Positions 18,734 through 27,819 of a DNA stretch of 64,000 nucleotides are shown here, one piece after another. The translations under genes were made by a program, and so were the position numbers. The notes under the pieces are model-generated. The model saw only the letters and a list, made by a program, of their open reading frames with translations. It had not been told where the DNA came from and did not search any database. The stretch is from Niabella sp. GTDB taxonomy: Bacteria > Bacteroidota > Bacteroidia > Chitinophagales > Chitinophagaceae. The DNA is taken from NCBI RefSeq assembly GCF_030150205.1, contig NZ_JASLGT010000009.1:372001-436000 (forward strand), given 5' to 3'. The first letter of the stretch is position 1, and the number at the start of each line of letters is the position of its first letter.

Positions 18734-21700
18734 ATGAATCAACGACATCGCATTCCCTTGAACCGCTGTTTATTGCGGTATTGCATGATGCTTATAGGGG
18801 GCATTTGCATAGGAGCCGTTTATGAGCCGGCATTTTGTAACACCCTGTCCCCGGGTATGCACGGGATGCAGGATACCATTCCCGGCAAAAGCTGGGTGCT
18901 GCATGGTTCCGTAAAAGACGAGGCGGGTAAACCGGTTGCCGGGGCTACCGTAAGTGTATTGCGACCGGGTTCCAGAAGCAGTGTGACAGACCGGGGCGGG
19001 AATTTCATCATTGAAATGAATGATGCAGCGGATTCCCTGGAAGTATCCTTTGTAGGATATCAAACACAACGGTTGGTGCCCGGTGAACAACGAACGATTA
19101 CCATAACGCTGCTGCCTGATGAAGCCGGCCGCCAGCTGGAAGAAGTGGTGGTAAACACGGGGTACATGACACAGCGAAAGGCAGATCTTACGGGGGCGGT
19201 GTCTATTGTGTCGGCTAAAGAGCTTACCAAAGGGCAGGGTGTTACCAACGTGCTGCAGTCGCTGCAGGGCGTGGTACCCGGGCTCCACATTACTACAGAT
19301 GGTAACCCCACCGGTAATGTAAGCGTAGAGCTGAGAGGGTTAACTTCGGTACGGGGAGGGGCACCGCTGATTGTAATAGATGGTATGCCCAGTTATATGA
19401 ATTTAAGGGATATCAATCCCAATAATATCGCCTCTATACAGGTGCTGAAGGATGCTTACTCCGCCAGTATTTACGGTACCCAGGGCGGGGCAGGGGTTAT
19501 TTTGATCGAAACAAAAAAAGGAAAAGCCGGCAGAACAAAGATCGATTATAGTACCACTATGGGGTTTGCCGAATTTAATAACAAACCTAAAATGCTGAAC
19601 ACCCAGCAATATGGACAGGCGATATGGCAGGCTTTTGTAAACACAAATGCCGGTGCGAATGAAGAAGATGTAAAAAAAGCGATCCGGTTTTATGATTATG
19701 ACTGGCACCGGGATGCAAATGGATTTCCCGTTTTGGATAAGGTTACCCCCATCAAATACCTCACTGCGGATTCTACCATGCTATCTGCCAATACAAATTG
19801 GTTAGATGCTATTTCACAGCGCGGGCTTCAGCAAGAGCATCAGCTTACGGTATCCAGCGGTAGTGAAAAGGCAAGCTCTTTATTCTCGCTGAATTATACT
19901 GAAAACCAGGGAACACAGATCCATACAGGGTTTAAACGGTTTACCGCCCGGGTAAATACCGATTATAAGTTATTTAATAACCGTGTTACCATTGGAGAAA
20001 ATATGGAAGTGTCTCATTTAATAGAGCGCAATATGAACGTGATGCACCAGGCACTGATAGAACCTCCGATTGTTCCGGTATATACCACCAGTGGCGGATG
20101 GGGCGGATCTGCCGTAGCCTTGGGTATGGATGATTACTGGAACCCGGTACGCGACCTTACCCTGAATAAGGACAACGGAAATAATTACAATAAGTTGTTT
20201 GGAGATGTACATGCCAGCATCCGGTTGTTGAAAGACTTTGTATTCCGCACGCAACTGGGGCTGATTTACACCGACGGGTATCACCGGAATATACAGTTCA
20301 CTTTTAAAGAAGGCGGCGGAAAGGTGAACAATATAAACAGTGTGGATCAATGGTATTGGAGAGAGGCAGCGTTTGATTGGACCAATACGCTAACGTACAA
20401 CCTCAGAAAGGATAAACATAGCCTGGATGTTTTGGCAGGTATGGAAGCCAATAAATATGCTACCGAAACTTCGCAAATAGGTCGTCAGGGTCTTGCTTTT
20501 GAAAATTACGATTTTGCGTATATCAGTACGGCAACAGGTAATACCATTATCAATAGTTACCAGGATGGTGGCAGCGGAGGCGATAAATACAACCTGTTGT
20601 CTTATTTCGGAAAATTTAACTACTCCTTTAATTCCAGGTATTTATTATCCGGTTCGGTGCGTTACGACGGATCGTCTAAGTTTGGTGTTAACAACCGGTT
20701 TGCCGTATTTCCGGCCGTTTCTGCAGGGTGGCGTATCAGCCAGGAAGATTTCTTAAAGGATAATGAAGTGCTGTCCGACTTAAAAGTAAGAGCCAGCTGG
20801 GGCAGAAATGGCAGTCTCGCTAACATCAACTCACTAAATGCACAGACTTATTTTCGTCCCAATTATAATTTTACTTCTTATGCTATCGGCGGAAATGAAA
20901 CCGGCAATTTGCCTTCGGGATTTTACAAGGTTCAAACAGGGAATCCGAATTTGAGGTGGGAAGCAACCACGCAAACCAATATAGGTCTTGACTTTGGATT
21001 TTTACAACAACGGCTGTCTGGTACCTTAGACTTTTATAAAAAATACACCAACGGGATGTTGATCCAGCCGCCTTACCTCGGTACCATTGGTGAAGGCGGG
21101 TATCAATTTATCAATGCGGCCAATATGACCAATAAAGGTGTGGAACTAACTCTTACATATGGCAGTAATACCACTAAGGATTTTAGCTACCGGTTGCAGG
21201 GGAATGTTGCTTATAATAAAAACGTGGTTAATGATCTTCCATCTACCGTTACGTATTCATGGGGTGGAACGGTACAGAAACAGGACGGTATTGCCGGCCA
21301 TCCCTGGGGCGCGGTATATGGGTTTATAGCCGATGGCCTTTTTCAAAACCAGTCGGAAGTAGATCAGTGGGCTGATCAGCCGGGTAAAGGTATTGGCCGT
21401 ATACGGTATAAAGATATTTCCGGGCCGGATGGAAAACCCGATGGCAAAATTGATGATAACTATGACCGTGTATGGATCAGTGATGGAGGAAGGCCAAAGT
21501 TTGAATATGGATTAAATGTAAACCTGGCCTATAAAAACTTCGACTTTTCAATGTTCTGGCAGGGTGTGGCAGGTGTGAAAGTGTATAATGGATGGAAAAG
21601 CTATAGCGATTTCTGGAATGTTTGGATCCAAAACGGGTTTAATCACCCCACCCGCGTGCTGGATGCCTGGACGCCCACCAATACCAGCTCTACCATTCCG

Positions 21701-21991
21701 GCACTGTCGTGGAATAATGCAAACGGAGAGCTGAGAACCTCCACGTATTTCGTAGAGCCCGGCCAGTATGTAAAACTGAGAAACCTGCAACTCGGCTACA
21801 GTTTACCCCAATCATTGATTTCCAAAATCAGTATGGATCGTATATATGTATTTGTGATGGGGCAAAACCTGGCGATACTGAAAAGTAAGAAATATACAGG
21901 GCTTGATCCGGAAAATCCGGAGGGGAATGATTATGCCAACCCTTATGTGATTCCGAGAGTTTTTAAAGCAGGCATTCAAGTATCCTTTTAA
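18734..21991 (+). CDS. SusC-like TonB-dependent outer-membrane transporter 2
   Basis: A 1085-residue SusC homologue. The order is an N-terminal signal segment, a carboxypeptidase-regulatory-like domain (about 55-128, SWVLHGSVKDEAGKPV), a plug with GLTSVRGG, VIDGMPS and GTQGGAGVILIETKKG, and a barrel ending RVFKAGIQVSF. The first ~100 residues match SusC 1 closely (both begin MNQ and share QDTIP.KSWVLHG and VGYQTQR), while the plug start differs (NTGYMTQRKADLTG). It is paired with the SusD gene 6 bases downstream. Having two transporters under the same operators suggests import of two size or linkage classes of the same polymer. Confidence 0.95.
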   Translation: MNQRHRIPLNRCLLRYCMMLIGGICIGAVYEPAFCNTLSPGMHGMQDTIPGKSWVLHGSVKDEAGKPVAGATVSVLRPGSRSSVTDRGGNFIIEMNDAADSLEVSFVGYQTQRLVPGEQRTITITLLPDEAGRQLEEVVVNTGYMTQRKADLTGAVSIVSAKELTKGQGVTNVLQSLQGVVPGLHITTDGNPTGNVSVELRGLTSVRGGAPLIVIDGMPSYMNLRDINPNNIASIQVLKDAYSASIYGTQGGAGVILIETKKGKAGRTKIDYSTTMGFAEFNNKPKMLNTQQYGQAIWQAFVNTNAGANEEDVKKAIRFYDYDWHRDANGFPVLDKVTPIKYLTADSTMLSANTNWLDAISQRGLQQEHQLTVSSGSEKASSLFSLNYTENQGTQIHTGFKRFTARVNTDYKLFNNRVTIGENMEVSHLIERNMNVMHQALIEPPIVPVYTTSGGWGGSAVALGMDDYWNPVRDLTLNKDNGNNYNKLFGDVHASIRLLKDFVFRTQLGLIYTDGYHRNIQFTFKEGGGKVNNINSVDQWYWREAAFDWTNTLTYNLRKDKHSLDVLAGMEANKYATETSQIGRQGLAFENYDFAYISTATGNTIINSYQDGGSGGDKYNLLSYFGKFNYSFNSRYLLSGSVRYDGSSKFGVNNRFAVFPAVSAGWRISQEDFLKDNEVLSDLKVRASWGRNGSLANINSLNAQTYFRPNYNFTSYAIGGNETGNLPSGFYKVQTGNPNLRWEATTQTNIGLDFGFLQQRLSGTLDFYKKYTNGMLIQPPYLGTIGEGGYQFINAANMTNKGVELTLTYGSNTTKDFSYRLQGNVAYNKNVVNDLPSTVTYSWGGTVQKQDGIAGHPWGAVYGFIADGLFQNQSEVDQWADQPGKGIGRIRYKDISGPDGKPDGKIDDNYDRVWISDGGRPKFEYGLNVNLAYKNFDFSMFWQGVAGVKVYNGWKSYSDFWNVWIQNGFNHPTRVLDAWTPTNTSSTIPALSWNNANGELRTSTYFVEPGQYVKLRNLQLGYSLPQSLISKISMDRIYVFVMGQNLAILKSKKYTGLDPENPEGNDYANPYVIPRVFKAGIQVSF

Positions 21992-21997
21992 TTAAAA

Positions 21998-23752
21998 ATG
22001 AAACTGATGAAAAAGCATTTAGTATACATAGTATGGGTAACCCTGTTAGTTTCAGCAACAGGGTGTAAAAAGTTCCTGGACGTAACACCGCAGGGCGTTG
22101 TAACGGTAGATAACGTGAGCACGCCTGATAAGGTGGATGGACTGGTAATTGCCGCATATGCCTGGCTGCCACATGAGGGTACCATTAACGCCCGTATGAG
22201 CCCCTGGCTGGCAGATATTAAATCCGATGATTCCTATAAAGGAGGAGGGGGCATCGGTGACCAGCTGCCCTGGTACCAATGGGAGGTTTTTACACTCAAT
22301 AATGCCAACACAGGTAATAATGACGGTATCTGGTATGCCGAATACGAGGGGGTATCCCGGTGCAATACCGCCATAAAAGCGCTGAACAGTGTAAATGAAT
22401 CGGATTATTCTTTAAAGCAACAGCGGATTGCCGAAATGAAATTTTTACGGGGGTATTTTTTCCTGAACCTGAAACGCTGGTATAAATGGATCCCTTATTT
22501 TGATGAAACCCTGCCAATAGATTCTATCAGAACAGTTGCCAACAGGCCGGATGGTGCTACGAATGATCTTGCCATCTGGCAAAATATTTACAACGATTTT
22601 AATGCGGCTGCCAACGGATTGCCACCGGATCAGAAAGATCCCGGCCGTCCTACCAAATATGCGGCACAGGCGTTGATGCTGGAATGTAAAATGTGGATGG
22701 CCTATGAGCAGGACCTGGCCAACAAGGTGGTGAACGTTAACAAGGAAACCCTGACGCAGGCATTGGCTATTGCAGACGGTATTATCAATAGCGGAAAATA
22801 CAGTCTGGCGCCGGACTATGCCATCAATTTTCTTTTTGATTTTGATAATAAATCGCCTGAATCGATTTTTGAATGGCAATATTCGCATAGCGATGGTACC
22901 CCCAATGGTACTTTAAATGCCGGCACCCCTTTGAATGCCCCCTGGTGGCCGCCCAGTTTCAGTTGTTGCGATTTTCACAAGGCTTCGTATAATATGGTGA
23001 ATGCGTTTAAAACGGATGCGAAAGGCATTCCCATGTTTGATGATTATAATGACCAGGATATTACCCCGGCAAACAGAAGTACCTACTTTAGCGGTAATAA
23101 ATGGGATCCACGCATTGGTCATACGGTAGCCATACCGGGGCTTCCGTGGAAGTACCAGCAGAATTTATTGTTTGACAGCAGCGGCTCCCGGGATCCGGCT
23201 ACGTTTGGCTATTTTAATTCGCTGAAGGAAAATGTGGAATCCAATTCACCAGGTTTAGTCAATCTTTTCTGGATGTGGAATTCTAAAAATGAAATAGCCG
23301 TACGTTATGACCGGGTGCTGCTTCAAAAAGCAGAAATACTCATAAAGCTTGGAAGAGAGCAGGAGGCATTGCCCGTTATTAATGCCATCCGGCAGCGGGC
23401 AGCCAACAGTACCGGAAGGCTGAAGTTTGCAAATGGTACTCCCACGTTGCCTTATAATATCAGTTTATATATAAATGGTGTCAATTGTAACTGGACCAAT
23501 GATTTTGCCTGGAAGGCGCTGATGTTTGAGAACCGGCTGGAATTTGCGATGGAGGGAGTAAGGTGGTACGATCTTGTTCGATGGGGTATAGCGGCAACGG
23601 CTTTAAATGCGTATTTTGCCAAAGAATTACCGAGAGGCAGGTCGTGGTTGAAAGACGGTAAGTTTACTCCCGGACGTGATGAATTTATGCCGATCCCCCA
23701 ACCTCAGATGAATTATTCTTTTGGCGTATATAAACAGAACCCGGGATATTAA
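21998..23752 (+). CDS. SusD/RagB-like glycan-binding lipoprotein 2
   Basis: A 584-residue lipoprotein with lipobox SATGC (C23; C20 if translation starts at the second ATG, 22007). KKFLDVTPQG follows, then AEMKFLRGYFF and the C-terminal ENRLEFAMEGVRWYDLVRW motif typical of SusD. It is encoded 6 bases after SusC 2. It has aromatic-rich stretches (WYKWIPYF, WMWNSKNE) fit for sugar stacking, but the ligand cannot be deduced. Confidence 0.95.
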   Translation: MKLMKKHLVYIVWVTLLVSATGCKKFLDVTPQGVVTVDNVSTPDKVDGLVIAAYAWLPHEGTINARMSPWLADIKSDDSYKGGGGIGDQLPWYQWEVFTLNNANTGNNDGIWYAEYEGVSRCNTAIKALNSVNESDYSLKQQRIAEMKFLRGYFFLNLKRWYKWIPYFDETLPIDSIRTVANRPDGATNDLAIWQNIYNDFNAAANGLPPDQKDPGRPTKYAAQALMLECKMWMAYEQDLANKVVNVNKETLTQALAIADGIINSGKYSLAPDYAINFLFDFDNKSPESIFEWQYSHSDGTPNGTLNAGTPLNAPWWPPSFSCCDFHKASYNMVNAFKTDAKGIPMFDDYNDQDITPANRSTYFSGNKWDPRIGHTVAIPGLPWKYQQNLLFDSSGSRDPATFGYFNSLKENVESNSPGLVNLFWMWNSKNEIAVRYDRVLLQKAEILIKLGREQEALPVINAIRQRAANSTGRLKFANGTPTLPYNISLYINGVNCNWTNDFAWKALMFENRLEFAMEGVRWYDLVRWGIAATALNAYFAKELPRGRSWLKDGKFTPGRDEFMPIPQPQMNYSFGVYKQNPGY

Positions 23753-23825
23753 AAGTTTTTGAAAAGCGGGCGTTGATATGTAGCTATGTAGGGCTCCATC
23801 AACTACCTGGCGGACTGTAAACCTT

Positions 23826-24302
23826 ATGCGGATGAAGTATTTGCTCTTTTTGTTTTTTTTCTTTTGTTGCGGGGTTGCAGCCTTTTCTCAAAAAGATAAG
23901 GCGGCCCTCCCGCCATTTAAGATCCGGTTGACGAACGGCGATGGGTTCACGTACGAGCAGGTAGATAAAAGCAAGCCGCTGGTACTTATTTATTTTTCAC
24001 CTTCGTGCGAACATTGCGGAGCCTTTACCGAAGCGTTGCTGAAACAAAAAAAGAAATGGACAAATAAACAAATCATCATGATCTCTTATGCGCATATCCG
24101 AGATGTGCAGGCGTTTGACCGGTTGTACCATTTGTCTGAGCATCCGGATATAAAAATAGGGTCGGAAGGGCAAACATTTATTGTACAGCAATATTACCAG
24201 ATACAACACTTTCCTTTTATAGCGCTGTTTAATAAACAGGGCCGGTTAATAAAGGTAATAAGAGACCGGTTAACGCCGGAGGCAATGGTGCAACTGATGT
24301 AG
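23826..24302 (+). CDS. secreted thioredoxin-like (TlpA/redoxin) protein
   Basis: A 158-residue protein with a signal peptide (residues ~1-21) and a thioredoxin fold. The active site is CEHC (C61-C64) after a LVLIYFSPS strand, and a cis-Pro region is present in HFPFIAL. It should act in the periplasm as a disulfide reductase or isomerase. It lies 73 bases after SusD 2. The GH116 enzyme of this locus carries a Cys-rich segment and could be a client, which is speculation. Small thioredoxin-like genes are common passengers in loci of this group. Confidence 0.8.
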   Translation: MRMKYLLFLFFFFCCGVAAFSQKDKAALPPFKIRLTNGDGFTYEQVDKSKPLVLIYFSPSCEHCGAFTEALLKQKKKWTNKQIIMISYAHIRDVQAFDRLYHLSEHPDIKIGSEGQTFIVQQYYQIQHFPFIALFNKQGRLIKVIRDRLTPEAMVQLM

Positions 24303-24434
24303 CCGTGCTGCGGTTGGGGAATGGCCCCCGGGGCGGTAACGTCGATTTTAAAGTGGTGTATTCCGGGCGCACGAATGGATTGGTGAAACAAAACTCCGGT
24401 TATATTGCATTTAATAAATTGTTGGATAACACAT

Positions 24435-26507
24435 ATGAAGTACAGACGGTTGATGAGTGTTTTTTTACTGTTGCTGGCGGGCAGTGTAGGGGCTGCAGAA
24501 CCCGTACCTCCCGCGTTTCAGGCGTATATAAAAGAGATCCGTCCGGATAAGATCGGAAATACACCGGGCAGGATCACTTATCAGGCGGTTGCAAGTGACC
24601 GCCTGTACATACGCATCACCTGGAACCTGCCGGCATCTGTGCCGCAGGATGGGCTTGATGTATCGGTTGTGCCGTCGTTTATACCCGGCTTTAACTGGGC
24701 GCCGTTGCTAACCCCGGAAAACCATCATGTGATTGCACAGCATGTATTCCGGGCACCGGCATTAATTGTGGCAGACGATGCAAAATTATTGTCGGTAATA
24801 CCGGATCTTGACCTCTTGCAAAAAGGCAGTCCGGTACCCTGGTATATGGATATGGATGCCCTCAACAATCGGCTGGTGCTGGGTATGGGAAATACTTCGG
24901 TAAAAGAACATGTGCTGTTTACCAGGGCGCCGGGTGCCGTGTTTCCCAAAGGAACGGTTACCCTGGGTTTTTATTGTTTGGTTTCTGGAAAGAAGGACGC
25001 GGTCCAAAACCCGTTTCAGCAAACTGCATCGTTTTTATGGAGCAAATGGGGCGCACCGCTTTTCCGGAAAGAAACCACACCATCCGGGAATATGAACCTG
25101 GATCCTTATGTAAAACAAACCTATGCGTGGGCATTTAAAAACTGGCGCCCGGCGGTTTGGCAGGAGCTGGAACTGGAAGGTAAAAAAGTGGGCGCCCCGG
25201 TATTCATTGTAAATACTACGCAAAGCCCCAATTATAAGGGGGTACTCAATGAACGCGAGTTTCGCTCTGTCTGGAACCAGGCCTGGTTTAATTCGCTACG
25301 TTCTGCACAGGGACTGTACCGCTATGCCAGAAGAACGGGTAATGACTCGCTGAGGCAGTATGCCCTGCAAACAAAAGAGCTGGCCCTTTCCTTTCCGCAG
25401 CAGCAAGGCTTTTTTAAAAGTGTGGTGGCAACCGAAATGGAGGAAGTAACGGTTGACGGAAAACAATACATGCGGTCTAAAGGATGGAACACACGTTATT
25501 GGGGCAATTCCAATCGCAATCCCTATACCTGGGATGCGCGGATGGCGCCTTATCATATTGCCGATATGAGTTTTACGGCCTACTGGATGCTGGTATGGTA
25601 TCTTGAGCTGGAAAAGGATCCGCGCTTACTGGCCTATGCGAAAACATACGCCGATGCATTGGTTGGTTTGCAGGATGCCATAGGTTTTTTCCCGGCCTGG
25701 CTGGATCTGAAGGATCTGAAACCGATGCAGCACCTCAACCGGTCGCCTGAAACCAGTATATCGGTAACGTTTTTATTAAAGTTGTACACGATCACCGGAG
25801 ATCGCCGTTATCGCAATGCAGCAGCAAGGGCCATGGAGGCCGTTATGAAGCATAATATCCCGCAGGGCCAATGGGAAGATTTTGAAACCTACTGGTCTTG
25901 CAGCCGCATCGGCAGTGATCAATGGGTAGGGAAGAAAATCGCCCGGAACAACATGTATAAGCAAAATAATTTTTCTGTGTTCTGGACGGCACAGGCTTTG
26001 CTGGAAATGTACCGGGTTACCAAAGAAAAAAAGTATCTTGTTGCGGGGCAACGTACACTGGATGAATTGCTGCTGTGGCAGGCGGTATGGCAACCACCGT
26101 ATATGGCGGTGCACACCCTGGGTGGTTTTGGTGTTATGAATGGGGATGCGGAATGGAATGATGCACGGCAAAGTCTTTTTGCAGAACTGATCCTTCAATA
26201 TGGACAGTTATTGCATCGCAACGACTACATCCAGCGGGGGATTGCGGCATTGAAGGCTTCTTTTGTGATGATGTATACGCCCCTGAACCCCGGTACCATG
26301 CAGCAATGGCAGGCCCGGTGGCCCTTTTTTAATGAGCAGGATTACGGGTTTATGATGGAGAATTATGGTCATGATGGCGTTACCAACGCGCACGGTCTGG
26401 GAATCGGAGAATTTACGATCTACGACTGGGGAAACGGTGCGGCTGCAGAAGCCTATAACCGTATCTATGACCATTTTGGACCGGATTTATTTAAAAAAGC
26501 GTTCTGA
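24435..26507 (+). CDS. secreted (alpha/alpha)-toroid protein of unknown family, possible glycoside hydrolase
   Basis: The start at 24435 gives a signal peptide (MKYRRLMSVFLLLLAGSVGA); a start ten codons upstream would add an unlikely extension. Of 690 residues, the first ~230 look beta-rich. The rest is a series of helical hairpins of the (alpha/alpha)6 type found in many polysaccharide hydrolases and lyases. Repeated aromatic and acidic clusters are seen: WNTRYWGNSNRN with TWDARM, FFPAWLD, WEDFETYWSC, NGDAEWNDAR and ENYGHDGVTNAHG. I could not assign it to a known family. Its place between the second SusC operon and the GH116/GH183 genes makes it a candidate enzyme for the same polymer. Confidence 0.7.
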   Translation: MKYRRLMSVFLLLLAGSVGAAEPVPPAFQAYIKEIRPDKIGNTPGRITYQAVASDRLYIRITWNLPASVPQDGLDVSVVPSFIPGFNWAPLLTPENHHVIAQHVFRAPALIVADDAKLLSVIPDLDLLQKGSPVPWYMDMDALNNRLVLGMGNTSVKEHVLFTRAPGAVFPKGTVTLGFYCLVSGKKDAVQNPFQQTASFLWSKWGAPLFRKETTPSGNMNLDPYVKQTYAWAFKNWRPAVWQELELEGKKVGAPVFIVNTTQSPNYKGVLNEREFRSVWNQAWFNSLRSAQGLYRYARRTGNDSLRQYALQTKELALSFPQQQGFFKSVVATEMEEVTVDGKQYMRSKGWNTRYWGNSNRNPYTWDARMAPYHIADMSFTAYWMLVWYLELEKDPRLLAYAKTYADALVGLQDAIGFFPAWLDLKDLKPMQHLNRSPETSISVTFLLKLYTITGDRRYRNAAARAMEAVMKHNIPQGQWEDFETYWSCSRIGSDQWVGKKIARNNMYKQNNFSVFWTAQALLEMYRVTKEKKYLVAGQRTLDELLLWQAVWQPPYMAVHTLGGFGVMNGDAEWNDARQSLFAELILQYGQLLHRNDYIQRGIAALKASFVMMYTPLNPGTMQQWQARWPFFNEQDYGFMMENYGHDGVTNAHGLGIGEFTIYDWGNGAAAEAYNRIYDHFGPDLFKKAF

Positions 26508-26560
26508 ATAAACGCATTGCTGTTACCGGCTTGCATTTGATGATATGTCCGGAATTGGGT

Positions 26561-26576
26561 ATTTAAACGATTAAAT
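26561..26576. promoter_or_regulatory. putative LacI-family operator 7
   Basis: ATTTAAACGATTAAAT is a near-perfect palindrome centred on CG and matches the consensus at 12 of 16 positions, including all central bases. It lies 116 bases before the GTPase gene and probably controls the GTPase-GH116-GH183 unit. Confidence 0.65.
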
Positions 26577-26692
26577 TATCAAAAGCATAAATTGATGGGT
26601 ATATCGCTGTGCAGCTTACGGGAGCCGCAAAGGCGGCAATGCTTTACAATAATTATCAGCAACAGTTTTGAATCCAGGATTAAAAGTGACAT

Positions 26693-27796
26693 ATGAAAAC
26701 AAGTAAAACAAAGCTGATTTTTACCGGTGGTTTTTTGGGCGCCGGTAAAACCACATTATTACAGTATGTTGCCGGCCTTCTTACTGTAGAAGGTTGCACG
26801 GTTGGTTTTATTACCAACGACCAGGCGGAAGGATTGGTAGATACCCATCTTTTAACCAGGAGCAATGGCATTATTAAGGAGATCAGCGGCAGCTGTTTTT
26901 GTTGTAATTATACGGGGTTTACAGATGCCGTTCATGCATTGATCCATCATCCGCAAGGGATGGATGTGATTATTGCAGAGCCGATGGGCAGTTGCACCGA
27001 TATTTCCGCTACCATTTTACAACCGTTAAAAGATCAGTTACAACAGGTGGTGGTCATGGCTCCGTTTACGGTATTGGCAGACCCGGAGAAACTGTCACAG
27101 ATACTGGATGGAGGTAATGGCGGAATGCACCCCTCAGCGGCCTATATTTACCGGAAACAACTGGAAGAAAGTGATGTGATCCTGATTTCGAAAACAGATC
27201 GCATTGAGCCTGAACGGCTGCAACTGCTAATTGAAAAAGTGAACCTGGTATACCCGGACCGGCAGGTATTGTGCGCCAGTGCATACAGCGGTGCGGGGGT
27301 TCAGGCCTGGCTGGATTATGTGATGGCGAGCCCGGTTTCCGGTAGCCGGATTGTTGCGGTTGACTATGATGTGTATGCTGAAGGGGAGGCGGCTTTGGGA
27401 TGGCTCAATGCCTCCGTTGTACTGCAGGGAACGGCCGTAGACTGGGATGCTTTTTTAGCAACTTATTTTCTCCGGCTGAATGCAGCGCTGGGGGCAGAAG
27501 TGCCGGTAGGACATATAAAGATCATGATCGAATGTATGGGCAACCAGTACCGGATCGGGAATCAGACGGGCACACCGGATACGTTGCAATTCAGGGGTAC
27601 TGCAGGCATCAGTAATATTGCCCAGATGACGATCAATGCAAGGGTGGAATCGGATCCCCAATTACTGGAGCAACAGGTATTTGAAGCGTTGGCACAGGCG
27701 GTAAACGGGGAGTTGTTCTATGAAGTACATCAATGCCGGTCGTTAAGCCCCGGTTATCCGGAGCCGGCATATAAATATAATTATGTGGTAGTTTAA
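26693..27796 (+). CDS. G3E-family (CobW-type) P-loop GTPase
   Basis: A 367-residue cytoplasmic protein. The Walker A motif is GGFLGAGKTT (12-21), the metal-binding motif is SCFCC (C68, C70, C71), and the guanine-recognition motif is SKTD in place of NKxD. The Walker B region is EPMGSCTD (96-103) instead of the usual ETTGxADP. G3E GTPases insert metals or cofactors into client enzymes. No cobalamin, hydrogenase, urease or nitrile-hydratase gene is nearby, so its client is unknown. The Mn-dependent FucI isomerase is one candidate. The gene sits 24 bases before the GH116 gene, behind an operator copy, so it seems to be part of the regulon. Confidence 0.88.
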   Translation: MKTSKTKLIFTGGFLGAGKTTLLQYVAGLLTVEGCTVGFITNDQAEGLVDTHLLTRSNGIIKEISGSCFCCNYTGFTDAVHALIHHPQGMDVIIAEPMGSCTDISATILQPLKDQLQQVVVMAPFTVLADPEKLSQILDGGNGGMHPSAAYIYRKQLEESDVILISKTDRIEPERLQLLIEKVNLVYPDRQVLCASAYSGAGVQAWLDYVMASPVSGSRIVAVDYDVYAEGEAALGWLNASVVLQGTAVDWDAFLATYFLRLNAALGAEVPVGHIKIMIECMGNQYRIGNQTGTPDTLQFRGTAGISNIAQMTINARVESDPQLLEQQVFEALAQAVNGELFYEVHQCRSLSPGYPEPAYKYNYVVV

Positions 27797-27819
27797 ATGA
27801 ACAGATACTTTAAAAGAAA

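Noticed and set aside
26693..27796. Assignment of the G3E GTPase to cobalamin synthesis
   Set aside because: No other cobalamin gene is in the window and the switch motif differs from CobW; only the family name is kept.
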